NCBI GenBank assembly: GCA_025558095.1
Contig: JAIVFI010000002.1
Span: 186,001 to 250,000, forward strand
Direction: 5' to 3'
Length of the DNA stretch: 64,000 nucleotides
Origin: Hyaloraphidium curvatum
Taxonomy: Eukaryota > Monoblepharomycota > Hyaloraphidiomycetes > Hyaloraphidiales > Hyaloraphidiaceae
Both the position numbers and the translations under genes were made by a program. Shown here piece after piece: positions 40,446 through 48,856 of the stretch (position 1 is its first letter; each line of letters opens with the position of its first letter). The notes under the pieces were generated by a model. It was not told where the DNA came from. It did no database searches and saw nothing but the letters and a program-made list of their open reading frames with translations.

Positions 40446-40947
40446 CGAGCCGGCCAGCGTCCTGAAACCGCACTTGCCACCGGCCGGTCATCTTGGCGAG
40501 CCAGACTGCCGCGGCGCACCGGCTCTCGGGCCGAAGGTCGGAATCCGTTCCACCGGACCCGAAAAAGAAGGTCGCTAGCACCGCTTGGCGGGAGACGCCG
40601 GAAGGCGGGGATGGTGCACTTCGAAGTTCCCGCCGGGCCGGCCGCGATGACCGCTTTTTCGCATCCGGCCGGCCGAGGGAACGCGAAAAGGACGCTGACC
40701 CGGCCCCAGCGGGCGGATGCCGACACGATTCCGCGCGCTCGGCAGATGCGAGCCGGCCGCTGGTTAGGATGCGTTCGCTGCTGTTTGAAGGATTGGAGCC
40801 TAGGGACCGATGCTCAAGTTGACGCACTGGATGACCGGCCACGGTGGGGACTGCCACCGCCGCAAAGAGGTCGGCCGAACATCTGAATTGCCCGGGGACC
40901 ATTCCGTCCATCCGTTTCCGCGGGATGTCCGCGGGCCGCCCGTGCCC
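40446..40947. other. Intergenic, no gene seen
   Basis: About 500 bases between unknown protein B and the stop of the next regulator. Frames on both strands are short and of shuffled composition. Probable promoter of unknown protein B; no motif identified. Confidence 0.4.
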
Positions 40948-43002
40948 TCACTCCCCGTCCGAATCCCCCCCCACCTCGGCCGCCTCCTCCAGATCGTACC
41001 CCAGCCTGACCACCTGCTCCTCCGCCTCCCTCACGGCCTCGGCCGCGGCCGTCGGCACCAGCAGCCCTCCCCCCCCCCGCGGCGCCTCCCTCCCGACCCC
41101 CGCGGCGTCCATCGCCTGCCCCAGCTGGCGCGCCAGGTTCCCCGCGACGTGGGCGTACCGCCCCGAAATGGCGGCAAAGAACCCCGCCACGGCGCGGGCG
41201 CCGGCGTCGCACGCGGGGCGGAGCGCCGCGGGCGCGCCGCTGCGCGCCGAGAGGAGGAACATGGCGGCGCGCATGGCGGCGGCAAAGGTGGTGGTGTGCA
41301 TGTGCTGCAGGGAGGGGTCGCGCGCGAGGACGGAGGAGAAGACGGAGGCGATGGCGAGGGCGGCGCCGAGGGCGCGGCGGAGGTGGGGCTGCGAGGAGAA
41401 GGGCACCGAGGGGTCGGCGGGCGCGGCGGCGGCGAGCTCCAGGGTGTACTGGAGGACCATGACGACGCCCATTAGGAAGTTGTAGTGCAGGCCTTCCGAG
41501 GTGAAGACCTCGGGGGCCCGGGTCCAGAAGGGGCCGAGCTGGCCGACCAGCAGGGCCGGGCCAAAGTCGGCGGGGAAGGAGGAGGTGATGTCGTCCACGA
41601 TCGAGGCGACGTGTGCGGCAACCTGCGCTACCGTGTACGGCGGGGCCGGTGCCCTGCGCCGGACCGAGGCCAGGGTTGGCGGCGTGGAGCGCTGCAGCGG
41701 TCCGCTGGTGCCGCTCCCCTGCGTCGAACCGGCAGGAGTGGATGCCGCCGGCGAGGGGTTCGGAGGCGACGGGTCGGGAGGAGACAGCCCGGCCTTTTCG
41801 GCAGCCGCCAGGTCGCGGATGCGCAGCATAAGGGTCCGCAGCACCAACGTCAGAAGGTGGATCGCGACGAGGCTCGTCCGTCCCGCAAGCCCGTCCTCGA
41901 CCAGGCTCTGCACCAGGGCGCGCCGCATCATGGGCACCGTCCCCGGCTCCAGCACGGGCCGGAGGTCGACGATGCGCTCGGGCAGGCCCGGCAGGCCGTT
42001 CGCCCCGCTGACGGCGGCAAAGGCGGCCTCGGGAGGGTCAAAGTCGAAGAGGAACTCGGGGCAGGCGATCGGCATCGGGTAGCGGAGCCAGGGCACGTAT
42101 GTCTGCTTGCCGAGGTAGAAGCTCATGACCGTGTCGAGGATGGCGACGGCGCAGTAGAGGCGGATCTTCATCTGCTCGACGGCCCACTCGTCCGCGTTCG
42201 CCGGCCTGGCAGCGAGCGAGGCCCAGCCGTCGCGTTCGGGGCCCAGGCACAGCAGCGAGGTGAGGGCGACCAGGGCCTCGATCAGCGGCAGCACGCGCTG
42301 CAGCTGGCCGACCGGGTGGTAGTAGCTGGCCAGGAGCAGCATGGTCATGGCCGCCTCGAGGTCCGAGATTGTGCGTGCGCCGGGGCGGCGCGCCACCCAG
42401 CCGGCGACGAGCTGGTCGCGGGCGCGGGCGGCGTAGTGGCGGCCCGCACGGACGCGCTCCGCCTGTGTGGCGCCCTCGATTGCCGGGTCCCACAGCGAGC
42501 CCGCGGCGGCCATGGCGAAGGAGAGCGCCCACGGCGGGCCGGCGAAGGGCGGCGGAGGCGCGGGCCCGAACGCCCGCAGCCACGCGGACTTGTGCACGAG
42601 CGGCAGCATCGGCGGCGCGCACCGCCAGAACCCGGCGACGCACGCGTGGAACAGCGCAGACGGCGGCGCGGACGCGGGCGGCAGCGGCACGCCGCGCCGG
42701 CGGGGGGCGCCGCGCCCGGGCGACGCCGCTTCGGCATCGCCCGGTCCGCGCCACGCGGCCCCCGCGGCGCCCGCCGCCCGCCCCGCCCGCAGCGCGTCGA
42801 GCGCGGCACTCTGCGCGTCGCGGTCGAAGAGCGGCACGCTGTCGGGGAGCAGCGGCGCGATGCGGGCGAGGTCGAGCAGCCGGAGCCCCGCCGCCACCCC
42901 CGCGGCCCCGGCCGCCGCCCACGGCGCCGCGGACACCAGGCAGTCCGGCCCGCCGCACGCCCCGCCGGCCGCCGCGCACGCCGCGCACCCGGGCGTCTCC
43001 AT
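40948..43002 (-). CDS. Fungal-type transcription regulator with partial zinc cluster
   Basis: Intronless 684-residue protein. The N terminus METPGCAACAAAGGAC, then GGPDC, supplies Cys at 6, 9, 16 and 21: the first four positions of a Zn(II)2Cys6 cluster (C-x2-C-x6-C-x4-C). The second C-x2-C-x6-C half is missing and there are no basic residues between. The body matches the fungal-specific middle region in style: FHACVAGFWRCAPPMLPLVHK (the YF-x-x-x-P-x-P-like start), AMTMLLLASYYHP, EWAVEQMKIRLYCAVAILDTV and PMPIACPEFLFDF. The C-terminal end is acidic (EEAAEVGGDSDGE). It is probably a nuclear regulator that no longer binds DNA by itself, or one that does so as a partner. Very GC-rich; the opposite strand is open over long stretches for that reason. 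Confidence 0.72.
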   Translation of the reverse strand: METPGCAACAAAGGACGGPDCLVSAAPWAAAGAAGVAAGLRLLDLARIAPLLPDSVPLFDRDAQSAALDALRAGRAAGAAGAAWRGPGDAEAASPGRGAPRRRGVPLPPASAPPSALFHACVAGFWRCAPPMLPLVHKSAWLRAFGPAPPPPFAGPPWALSFAMAAAGSLWDPAIEGATQAERVRAGRHYAARARDQLVAGWVARRPGARTISDLEAAMTMLLLASYYHPVGQLQRVLPLIEALVALTSLLCLGPERDGWASLAARPANADEWAVEQMKIRLYCAVAILDTVMSFYLGKQTYVPWLRYPMPIACPEFLFDFDPPEAAFAAVSGANGLPGLPERIVDLRPVLEPGTVPMMRRALVQSLVEDGLAGRTSLVAIHLLTLVLRTLMLRIRDLAAAEKAGLSPPDPSPPNPSPAASTPAGSTQGSGTSGPLQRSTPPTLASVRRRAPAPPYTVAQVAAHVASIVDDITSSFPADFGPALLVGQLGPFWTRAPEVFTSEGLHYNFLMGVVMVLQYTLELAAAAPADPSVPFSSQPHLRRALGAALAIASVFSSVLARDPSLQHMHTTTFAAAMRAAMFLLSARSGAPAALRPACDAGARAVAGFFAAISGRYAHVAGNLARQLGQAMDAAGVGREAPRGGGGLLVPTAAAEAVREAEEQVVRLGYDLEEAAEVGGDSDGE

Positions 43003-43317
43003 TTCCCCGGCGGAGACCGGCGCCTGGCGTCGGGGTGGCTGAAGTCAAACACCACAGAACGCGCCTTCGGCCGGCCGTGGCAAATCCCTAACCGTGGCTC
43101 GCCCTGCTCCTCGAGAAACGCGACAGTTATGGAAGTGGGAGCATTCATCCGGTGACCAGGGACCCAAGCTCAGAACGACCATAGGTACTCTAGTCGTAGC
43201 TGCGTGCCATCCCGTGCCCCGTGTCGACGTAGTCTCCCGTGCCGGCGCTCGCCGTGGAGCTCGCCTTGGTTTCGATCCGCCACACCCTGGCCAGGGAACA
43301 GAGTTACGGCTCCTCCC
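43003..43317. other. Intergenic, no gene seen
   Basis: About 315 bases between the start of the partial-cluster regulator and the end of the truncated gene that follows. It should contain the regulator promoter. No repeat or RNA signal noticed. Confidence 0.35.
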
Positions 43318-43843
43318 TCAGCTACTGGCGCACGAGGCTGGCCCCCGGTCCTGCCTGAACCCCCCCGGTCCGTACATCTCCTTCACCTTCTCCACCAGCC
43401 TGCGCCTGTACGTCGGCAGCCAGGGATCCACGCCGTGCGTCTCGTTGTCCAGGCGCAAACCGCTCGGCGTGCCATCTGTGCCGGAAGCACAGGCCCCTCC
43501 TGACGACTCGTTCCAGTAGTGGGTCCGACATTCACGGGAGCACGACTGTGCGCGGCGGCAGCGCGGTCCGCGCCGGCAGCGCGGAGGCGGAGGCGGCGTC
43601 GACGAGGAGGTGCAGCACGTTCCAGCACGGCAGGAAGTTGACCAGCGACGCCAGCATCCTTGCCGCCAGGGGGAACGAGCGGCGGTCGACGACGGCGACG
43701 ACGGCGACGACGTCCATGTTGTGGAACGGGCAGGCCGGGGGCGGGCCGCGGCCCGGCGAGGGCAGCGCCAGCAGCAGCAGCGCGCCCGCGAGCAGCGCCA
43801 GCTGGGGCAACGGCCGCTCCGCCGCGGGGCACGCGCGCTTCAT
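43318..43843 (-). pseudogene. Truncated, frameshifted type II membrane protein, glycosyltransferase-like start
   Basis: It starts MKRACPAAERPLPQLALLAG, a cytosolic tip and membrane anchor typical of Golgi enzymes. The next block, VVAVVAVVDRRSFPLAARML then LPCWNVLHLLVD, looks like the first strand-helix of a GT-A fold. The frame stops at 43532. In another frame the text continues as RTHYWNESSGG and then LRLDNETHGVDPWLPTYRRR up to 43318, so a single-base change near 43535, in a CCC run, would reconnect them. A 60-base GT-AG intron (about 43475-43534) is an alternative but gives less protein-like sequence. Even rejoined, only about 170 residues remain, too short for a full transferase. It is divergent from the next gene, with 102 bases between ATGs. 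Confidence 0.45.
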
Positions 43844-43945
43844 GGTGCCGCGGGGGCAGGGCGGGCAGGGCTCAAGGCGGTTAGGGATTAGGGATCGTTG
43901 GGGATAGTACCGCAAACACACCTGCCTGGAAAGGGTTAGGTGAAA

Positions 43946-45160
43946 ATGGTGGGCGTCCGTCACCTCGCCGCGGGCGCCGTCGGCGCCGCCCTCGTCCTCG
44001 GCGCGGCGCTGCGGAGCGGCGCCCCGGGCCGCGGCGCCCGGCTGCCGGCGGCGGCGGGCCCCCGCGCGGACTTTGTGCCCGGGGCCGGCCGCCGCGCCCA
44101 CGCCGCGCTGTGCCTCGCGGTGAAGGACCAGCCGGCAGACGTCCTGGAGTGGGTGGCGTGGCACCACCATCTGGCGCGCGTGGACCGCTTGTACGTGGTC
44201 GAGAACGTGAACGACTGGCCGCCGGAGCGGCACGCTGCCCCCCCAACGCGCACGGAGCGCCTCCTCGCCGGCTACATCGGCGCCGGCGTCGTCGAGCACC
44301 TCCCGTTCGTGTTCTCCGAGGCCACGCGCGGCCGCTACCCGCACCACCAGGCCTTTGCCTACTCGGCGTGCTTCGACCTCTTCGGCCTGCGGCACGAGTG
44401 GATCGTCGCCATCGACGCCGACGAGTTCGTCGAGTACCCCGGGATCGGCAACGGCACCTCGCTCTCCGACATCCTCCGGGCGCACGAGCGGCCCGGGGTC
44501 GGCGAGCTCCTCCTCAACTGGCGCATGTTCGGCAACCCCAACGGCACCGTGCGGACCCGGCCCCTCGCGGGCACCGTGGCCACCTACACGGGGTGCATGC
44601 CCGCGTCCTACGGCGACAACCGCCACCACAAGACCGCCGCGCGCCCGCGCGCGCTGCGGGCTCTGAACATACACGCGGGAGAGCTCCGCGAGGGCTGGCG
44701 GGCCGTGGACGAGCGCGGGGTCGCGCTGCCCGTGACCGACCTGCGCAACGGGACGGCCACCGTCGCGAGGGTGTGGGTGAACCACTACGTCAGCAGGAGC
44801 GCGGAGGAGAACGCGGAGAAGACCGCCAGGGGCTCGGGGGATCTGAACACAAAGACGGCCAAGTTCTTCAAGCTCATGGACCGCGATGCGACCGAAACGT
44901 GCGCATCGGCACGGGATGCTTGGTTGGCCAGCGGGGTGTGGGACGGGGCGGCCGAGTGGGCCGAGGGGATCGGGAACGGAGGTGTGGCCCCGAGAAGCGG
45001 CCCCGGACCAGCGATGCGCGGGCTTCAAAAGATGAGCGGAGAGGCTCGCAACGACGATCCGCCAGGGGCAGTCTCTCTCCTCGGTCTCGATGGCAGCTGC
45101 AGGCGTGGCGAGGCCGCAGTTCTCGCTGCCGCGGACAGTTCATCGAGCTCTTCCGCATGA
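43946..45160 (+). CDS. Golgi-type glycosyltransferase, DUF23/GT92-like (GT2 superfamily)
   Basis: Intronless 404-residue type II enzyme. A short basic tip and membrane anchor (VRHLAAGAVGAALVLGAAL) precede the catalytic domain. ALCLAVKDQPADVLEWVAWHHHLARVDRLYVVENVND is the classic opening of the DUF23/GT92 and Glyco_tranf_2_4 families, in which strand 1 is followed by K-x-E/Q and EW-x-x-WH. The DXD motif is WIVAIDADEFVEYP. Later blocks are LLLNWRMFGNPNGTVRTRP, HHKTAARPRAL and VWVNHYVSRSAEENAEKTARG. These enzymes add hexose (often galactose) to glycoproteins or glycolipids in the Golgi. Donor and acceptor are unknown. The C-terminal 90 residues are low in complexity and the true end may be earlier. 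The ATG at 43946 was used; the frame opens with a GTG two codons before. Confidence 0.85.
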   Translation: MVGVRHLAAGAVGAALVLGAALRSGAPGRGARLPAAAGPRADFVPGAGRRAHAALCLAVKDQPADVLEWVAWHHHLARVDRLYVVENVNDWPPERHAAPPTRTERLLAGYIGAGVVEHLPFVFSEATRGRYPHHQAFAYSACFDLFGLRHEWIVAIDADEFVEYPGIGNGTSLSDILRAHERPGVGELLLNWRMFGNPNGTVRTRPLAGTVATYTGCMPASYGDNRHHKTAARPRALRALNIHAGELREGWRAVDERGVALPVTDLRNGTATVARVWVNHYVSRSAEENAEKTARGSGDLNTKTAKFFKLMDRDATETCASARDAWLASGVWDGAAEWAEGIGNGGVAPRSGPGPAMRGLQKMSGEARNDDPPGAVSLLGLDGSCRRGEAAVLAAADSSSSSSA

Positions 45161-45838
45161 GTCCAGGCGCACGCATGGATGCAAGCTGGTGCCGCCAATC
45201 GATCAACGATAGCCGCAACAGGTTCCGGTGCGGGCTTCGTTCTTTCAGAGCCCACAGAGGCGCCGCATGATACCGGGATCACCCGCCTGCCCTGCGGGAG
45301 GGCCAGATGCTCCGAAGCCGCCTCAGGGAGCCAGCGTGGCTCCGTGCCCGGTACCGGCTTCCTCAGCACTGGTGAACAGGCCGGCGGGCAGTTCCGAATG
45401 CGAGAGGGATGCAGGGAAAGGCGAAGGGTGGTGTCGTCATTTTCCGGGTCCGTCACCGCCCCGACGCACAGCTACTGCCGCCGCCGCAGAGAAGCCCCGC
45501 CAGACGCACGCAACGGGACCTTGACTGTGCCTGGAAGCCCTCGAGATCCACGCGGGTGGGGCCCGGTCGGGTGCGGGCGGTGGTGGTTCCGATCTCCTTT
45601 GCGGTGGCTTCCGGGGGTGGCGGCTCGCTCCGAGCCCGTTGCACGGAAAGCCCTCGAATCCCTCCCCGAAGGCATCCGGCGATACTAATGAAACCATATT
45701 CGATTCCGAGGTGCCCTGCCATGCGAGAAGTCGGGGGCCGGGACGACCGGGGGGTTCAGCCTCCGCCTCGTCTTGGGATCCAAAAAGCGGAGACCGATTC
45801 CCACTCCTTTCCCCTCCCGCCCCACCCGCTCATCACCA
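45161..45838. other. Intergenic, no gene seen
   Basis: About 680 bases between the GT92-like gene and the C2H2 gene, both on the plus strand. Several overlapping frames lack any domain or leader. The likely content is the GT92-like terminator region and the C2H2 promoter. Confidence 0.4.
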
Positions 45839-46694
45839 ATGGCGGCCCCGTCCTTCCTGTCCGCCGCGGCGCGGCCGCAGCCCGACGCGTGGCACGGCGG
45901 GCCCGCGTCCGCCGGCGCCGGTGCGGAGGCCGCAGGCGCTTCGCCGCACCGCGGCTTCCCCGCCCGCGCAGCACTCCCCGTCGCCTTCCCCTCCCCTCCC
46001 CGCGCACCGATGCCGGCCGCCGACTGCGCGCCCGCGCTGCCGCTGTCGTTCTTCCTTCCTTCCGCGGGCGGCCCGCCGCCGGTGCCGGGCCACTGCTACT
46101 GGACGTCGCCCGCCTTCCTGGAAACCGTCGCGCCGCACCTCGCCCGCGCCCCGCTGCCCTTCCCCCTGCCCGGCTTCCCGGCGCAGGTGCGCCGCAACTC
46201 CTCCTCGTCGGGCTCCGAAACCCTCGTCGCCGGCGTCCCCGAGCACCCTTCGGAGCGCTTCGACTCGGACGCCGACGGCGACTTTGAGCTGGACGACCCC
46301 GCGGACTTTGCCGGGCTCGCCGGGGCGACGCAATCTCCGGACCCCGAGGGAAGCACCGCCATCGGCGACGAACCCAGCGGCTCCTCTTCGTCCGACGAGG
46401 CGGAGGGAAAGACCGACGCCTGCCGCGAATGCGGCCGCGCCTTCAAATCCACCGGGCACCTCAACAGGTCGGCCCGGCATCGCCCCCCCATATCCAACGC
46501 AGCTGACGTCCGTCCCGCCCCCCCGTCGCAGGCACAAGCGCTCGCACCTCCCCGAGTCCCTGCGCCCGCACGCGTGCTCCTTCGGGTGCGGGCGGCGGTT
46601 CGCGCGGACCGACAACCTCCGCATGCACGAGGCGACGCACCGCCAGGGCGGACATAGGAGGAAGAGGACGCGGCGGGCGAGGGTGGACGACTGA
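45839..46694 (+). CDS. C2H2 zinc-finger transcription factor
   Basis: Two exons over a 64-base intron (46468-46531) give 263 residues. A long Ala/Pro/Ser-rich N terminus with an acidic patch (SDADGDFELDDPADF), a plausible activation region, precedes two C-terminal fingers. Finger 1, CRECGRAFKSTGHLNR-H-x4-H, is split by the intron inside its helix, so neither exon shows it whole. Finger 2 is CSFGCGRRFARTDNL-x-x-H-x3-H. A basic tail (RRKRTRRARVDD) would help nuclear import. The two-finger C-terminal arrangement resembles fungal regulators of the Msn2/4 or related class (finger 2 has the longer C-x4-C loop), but no orthologue is named. Confidence 0.85.
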
Positions 46695-47012
46695 GCCCGG
46701 TTTGCGGGCGCGACGCGGGCTTATCCGGTGTGTCGGCTCGAGGATGGAGGTCCCGCCCCCAGTCTTTATCGAACACACGCCACGTATTTCTTGGTCATCT
46801 CACTATGCTGCCTACGCACCCTCTTCTCCTACGCCATTGTCGTTGCCGTTATGTCCGTGGCGCTGTGCAGCGAAGGCGCGGAAGCCCACATCCCGTCCTC
46901 GTCCCCGGTCGTCCCCTGGTAGTCCAGCTGGGCCTTTCCATGTGTCCCTTTTGCGAATTGGCATCCGAAGTTGCGGCCTTTCGACGGCGGCAACGGCCCG
47001 TCGCCCCCAGGA
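46695..47012. other. Intergenic, no gene seen
   Basis: About 320 bases between convergent genes, the C2H2 factor on the left and the small Cys protein on the right. Only 3' untranslated sequence and terminators are expected. Nothing specific seen. Confidence 0.35.
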
Positions 47013-47324
47013 TCAGAGCTTCGGCGCCCCCGCCATCCCCTCCCACGCCTCCCCCCCCTCCGACTCCCAGCCATCCTCCCCCTCCAGCCCTTCCGCGTAC
47101 GCCGCATGGCACGTCCCGCAGACCTCGGAGCCCCTCTTCCCGTGCGCGCACTCGGGCGCCTCCCCGCCGCGGTACGCCTCGGGGAACACGGCGGCGAACA
47201 GCGTCCTGCGCACGTCGGCGCCGTTGACCACGGGCGGGGGGACGTGCCGCGCCGCGAGGGCGGCAAAGTCCGGCGGGGCGGGGAACGGCGGGGACGGAGC
47301 GGCGGCGGGGGGCCGCGGGGCCAT
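47013..47324 (-). CDS. Small protein with Cys/His cluster, unknown
   Basis: A 103-residue frame starting MAPRPPAAAPSPP. The central part FAALAARHVPPPVVNGADVRRTLFAAVFPEAYRGG is protein-like. A cluster follows, ECAHGKRGSEVCGTCHAAY, with Cys-x8-Cys-x2-Cys-His that could bind one zinc together with the preceding His. The C-terminal 30 residues are acidic and Gly-rich. No signal peptide or anchor. The short length and GC-rich background limit certainty, but the Cys/His grouping and a start codon in a good position support a real gene. Function not known. Confidence 0.45.
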   Translation of the reverse strand: MAPRPPAAAPSPPFPAPPDFAALAARHVPPPVVNGADVRRTLFAAVFPEAYRGGEAPECAHGKRGSEVCGTCHAAYAEGLEGEDGWESEGGEAWEGMAGAPKL

Positions 47325-47931
47325 GCCGGGGAAAAGGAGTGTGGGGGAAGCGGGAAGGTGTGCTGCAGGCAGGAGGCGGGGGCGTGCGTGTGTGGTCCCA
47401 AGGCGCGCGAAAGAAACGGGGAAACGGGGGGCGGGGTTCGGTGGCGGACGATGGCGGAATCCCGCCGTGGTGTCGTGCACAGCGATCGGGGCGGAGGGAT
47501 CGGCGAATCGGCCGGCGGCGGTGGTTTCCGGGACGCGCGCCGCGGCGCCGGCCGGCAGGGCCCGCGGAGTCTAGCGAAAAATGTGCTGGAGGGCGAGGGA
47601 GCGAAGGAGCAGGTTTCCGGCGGCCGGGAGCAGGTGTCGGCGCGGCGCGCCGCACCGAGCGGTTCCCGTCGTACTTTCGGACAGCCCGATTGGTTGGGGA
47701 CCCCACTCGCGGGTCAAGTCGGGCTCTCCCGCGCATCCTGCGATGCCGCTATGTGGCCGGAGGACATTCGCGGACGTGGATGCGCGTCGCGGCGGGTGCC
47801 GGGTCCGATGAAAGTCCAGGATGGGCACAGGCGGCGGAAAGGGTGGTTCGGGGATCGGGCGAGGTTCAAGCGCACCGACCCGGCGTGCACGCGCGGCCAC
47901 CTATATGCACCCGCAAGGTCGCCATTTGACA
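47325..47931. other. Intergenic, no gene seen
   Basis: About 600 bases between the small Cys protein and the decayed gene. Long overlapping frames on both strands reflect GC content. No leader, domain or repeat was recognised. It probably includes the small gene's promoter. Confidence 0.4.
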
Positions 47932-48751
47932 TCATTGCTCCGTCCCTTTCCGGGGGCCCGAGGCCGGTGGGGCGGTGCGGTGCGGGGGGGCGGAAGTGTT
48001 CCGCAAAAGGACGACGCGGACCGATCGGTCCATGCTGCCATTCGGATCCATGATGCCGATCCGCGCCAGATTGGGATGCGGGCGACGCGGAAAGAGGGGA
48101 GGGAGATTTCGGTGAGGGCGATGCGGCCCATGTCGCGCTTGGTGCGTGCGGCGGGGGGCATGAATTCCTGCTGCGTCGCGAGGAGGCGGAGGGTGCGGTC
48201 CGGCGGCGGGGACAGCGCGATGGGCCGGGGGTCCTCGAGGCCCTGAATGTCGCGTTGCCCGGATCGGGGCGCAGCGACTTCGGCACGCGGAGTTCGACGA
48301 CGGGCACGGCGGGGTCGATGCCCAGGTCTGCGTCCAGCCGCGCGAGGGTGGTCCGCGAGACGAAGCGGTCCTTGTAGATGTAGCGCGACGAGGCCACGTC
48401 GATGCGGTAGCTGACGTGCCGCGTGAGCACCCACAGCGCGCCGTCGGAGCCGCGGAGCAGGGTCGGCGTCGACGGGGCGAAGGTCACCTCGCCGCCGGCA
48501 AAGGCCGCGTGGCCGTCGGGGAACAGCCGCCGCGCGCGGACCATCAGCGGGCGCAGAGCGGGGGCGTGGCGCCAGTCCGAGGGCAGCGCCAGCACGCCGG
48601 CGGCGAAGGAGGCGTTGTCCGCCGCGACAAAGGGCGGCGGCCTGCGCGCGCACGCGGGGGACGGCGCCGCCACCCGGCCGAGCGCAAGCAGCGCGACGAG
48701 GAGCGGCAGGAGCACAAGTGCGACGGGGCGCCGGAGTCCCGCAAAGCCCAT
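47932..48751 (-). pseudogene. Decayed type II secretory-pathway protein with EDPR motif
   Basis: A membrane anchor (LRRPVALVLLPLLVALLALG) begins a protein that reads well to VVELRVPKSLRPDPGNATF. The text then continues in a second frame as QGLEDPRPIALS, EFMPPAARTKRDMGR and IALTEISLPSFRVARI, and in a third as RIGIMDPNGSMDRSVR to a stop at 47932. Two single-base shifts (near 48260 and near 48070) are needed, and no intron explains them. The GLEDPR block resembles the E-D-P-R signature of five-bladed glycoside hydrolases and phosphorylases, but the remaining sequence is too short to classify. Its position between Golgi-type transferases suggests it once belonged to the same glycan set. Starts divergently from the GT64-type gene, 105 bases away. 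Confidence 0.5.
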
Positions 48752-48856
48752 TCGGCGCCGTCTGGGACCGTCCCCGATTGGGGGGGCCCGGCGGGGCAAT
48801 CCCTTGCTTGGCGGCGGATACTCCTAGGGGCCCGCAGCACAATTCGGACCCGCGGG

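Noticed and set aside
41485-43155. A 556-codon open frame on the plus strand
   Set aside because: Antisense shadow of the partial-cluster regulator; composition is Arg/Gly/Gln-rich with no domain.
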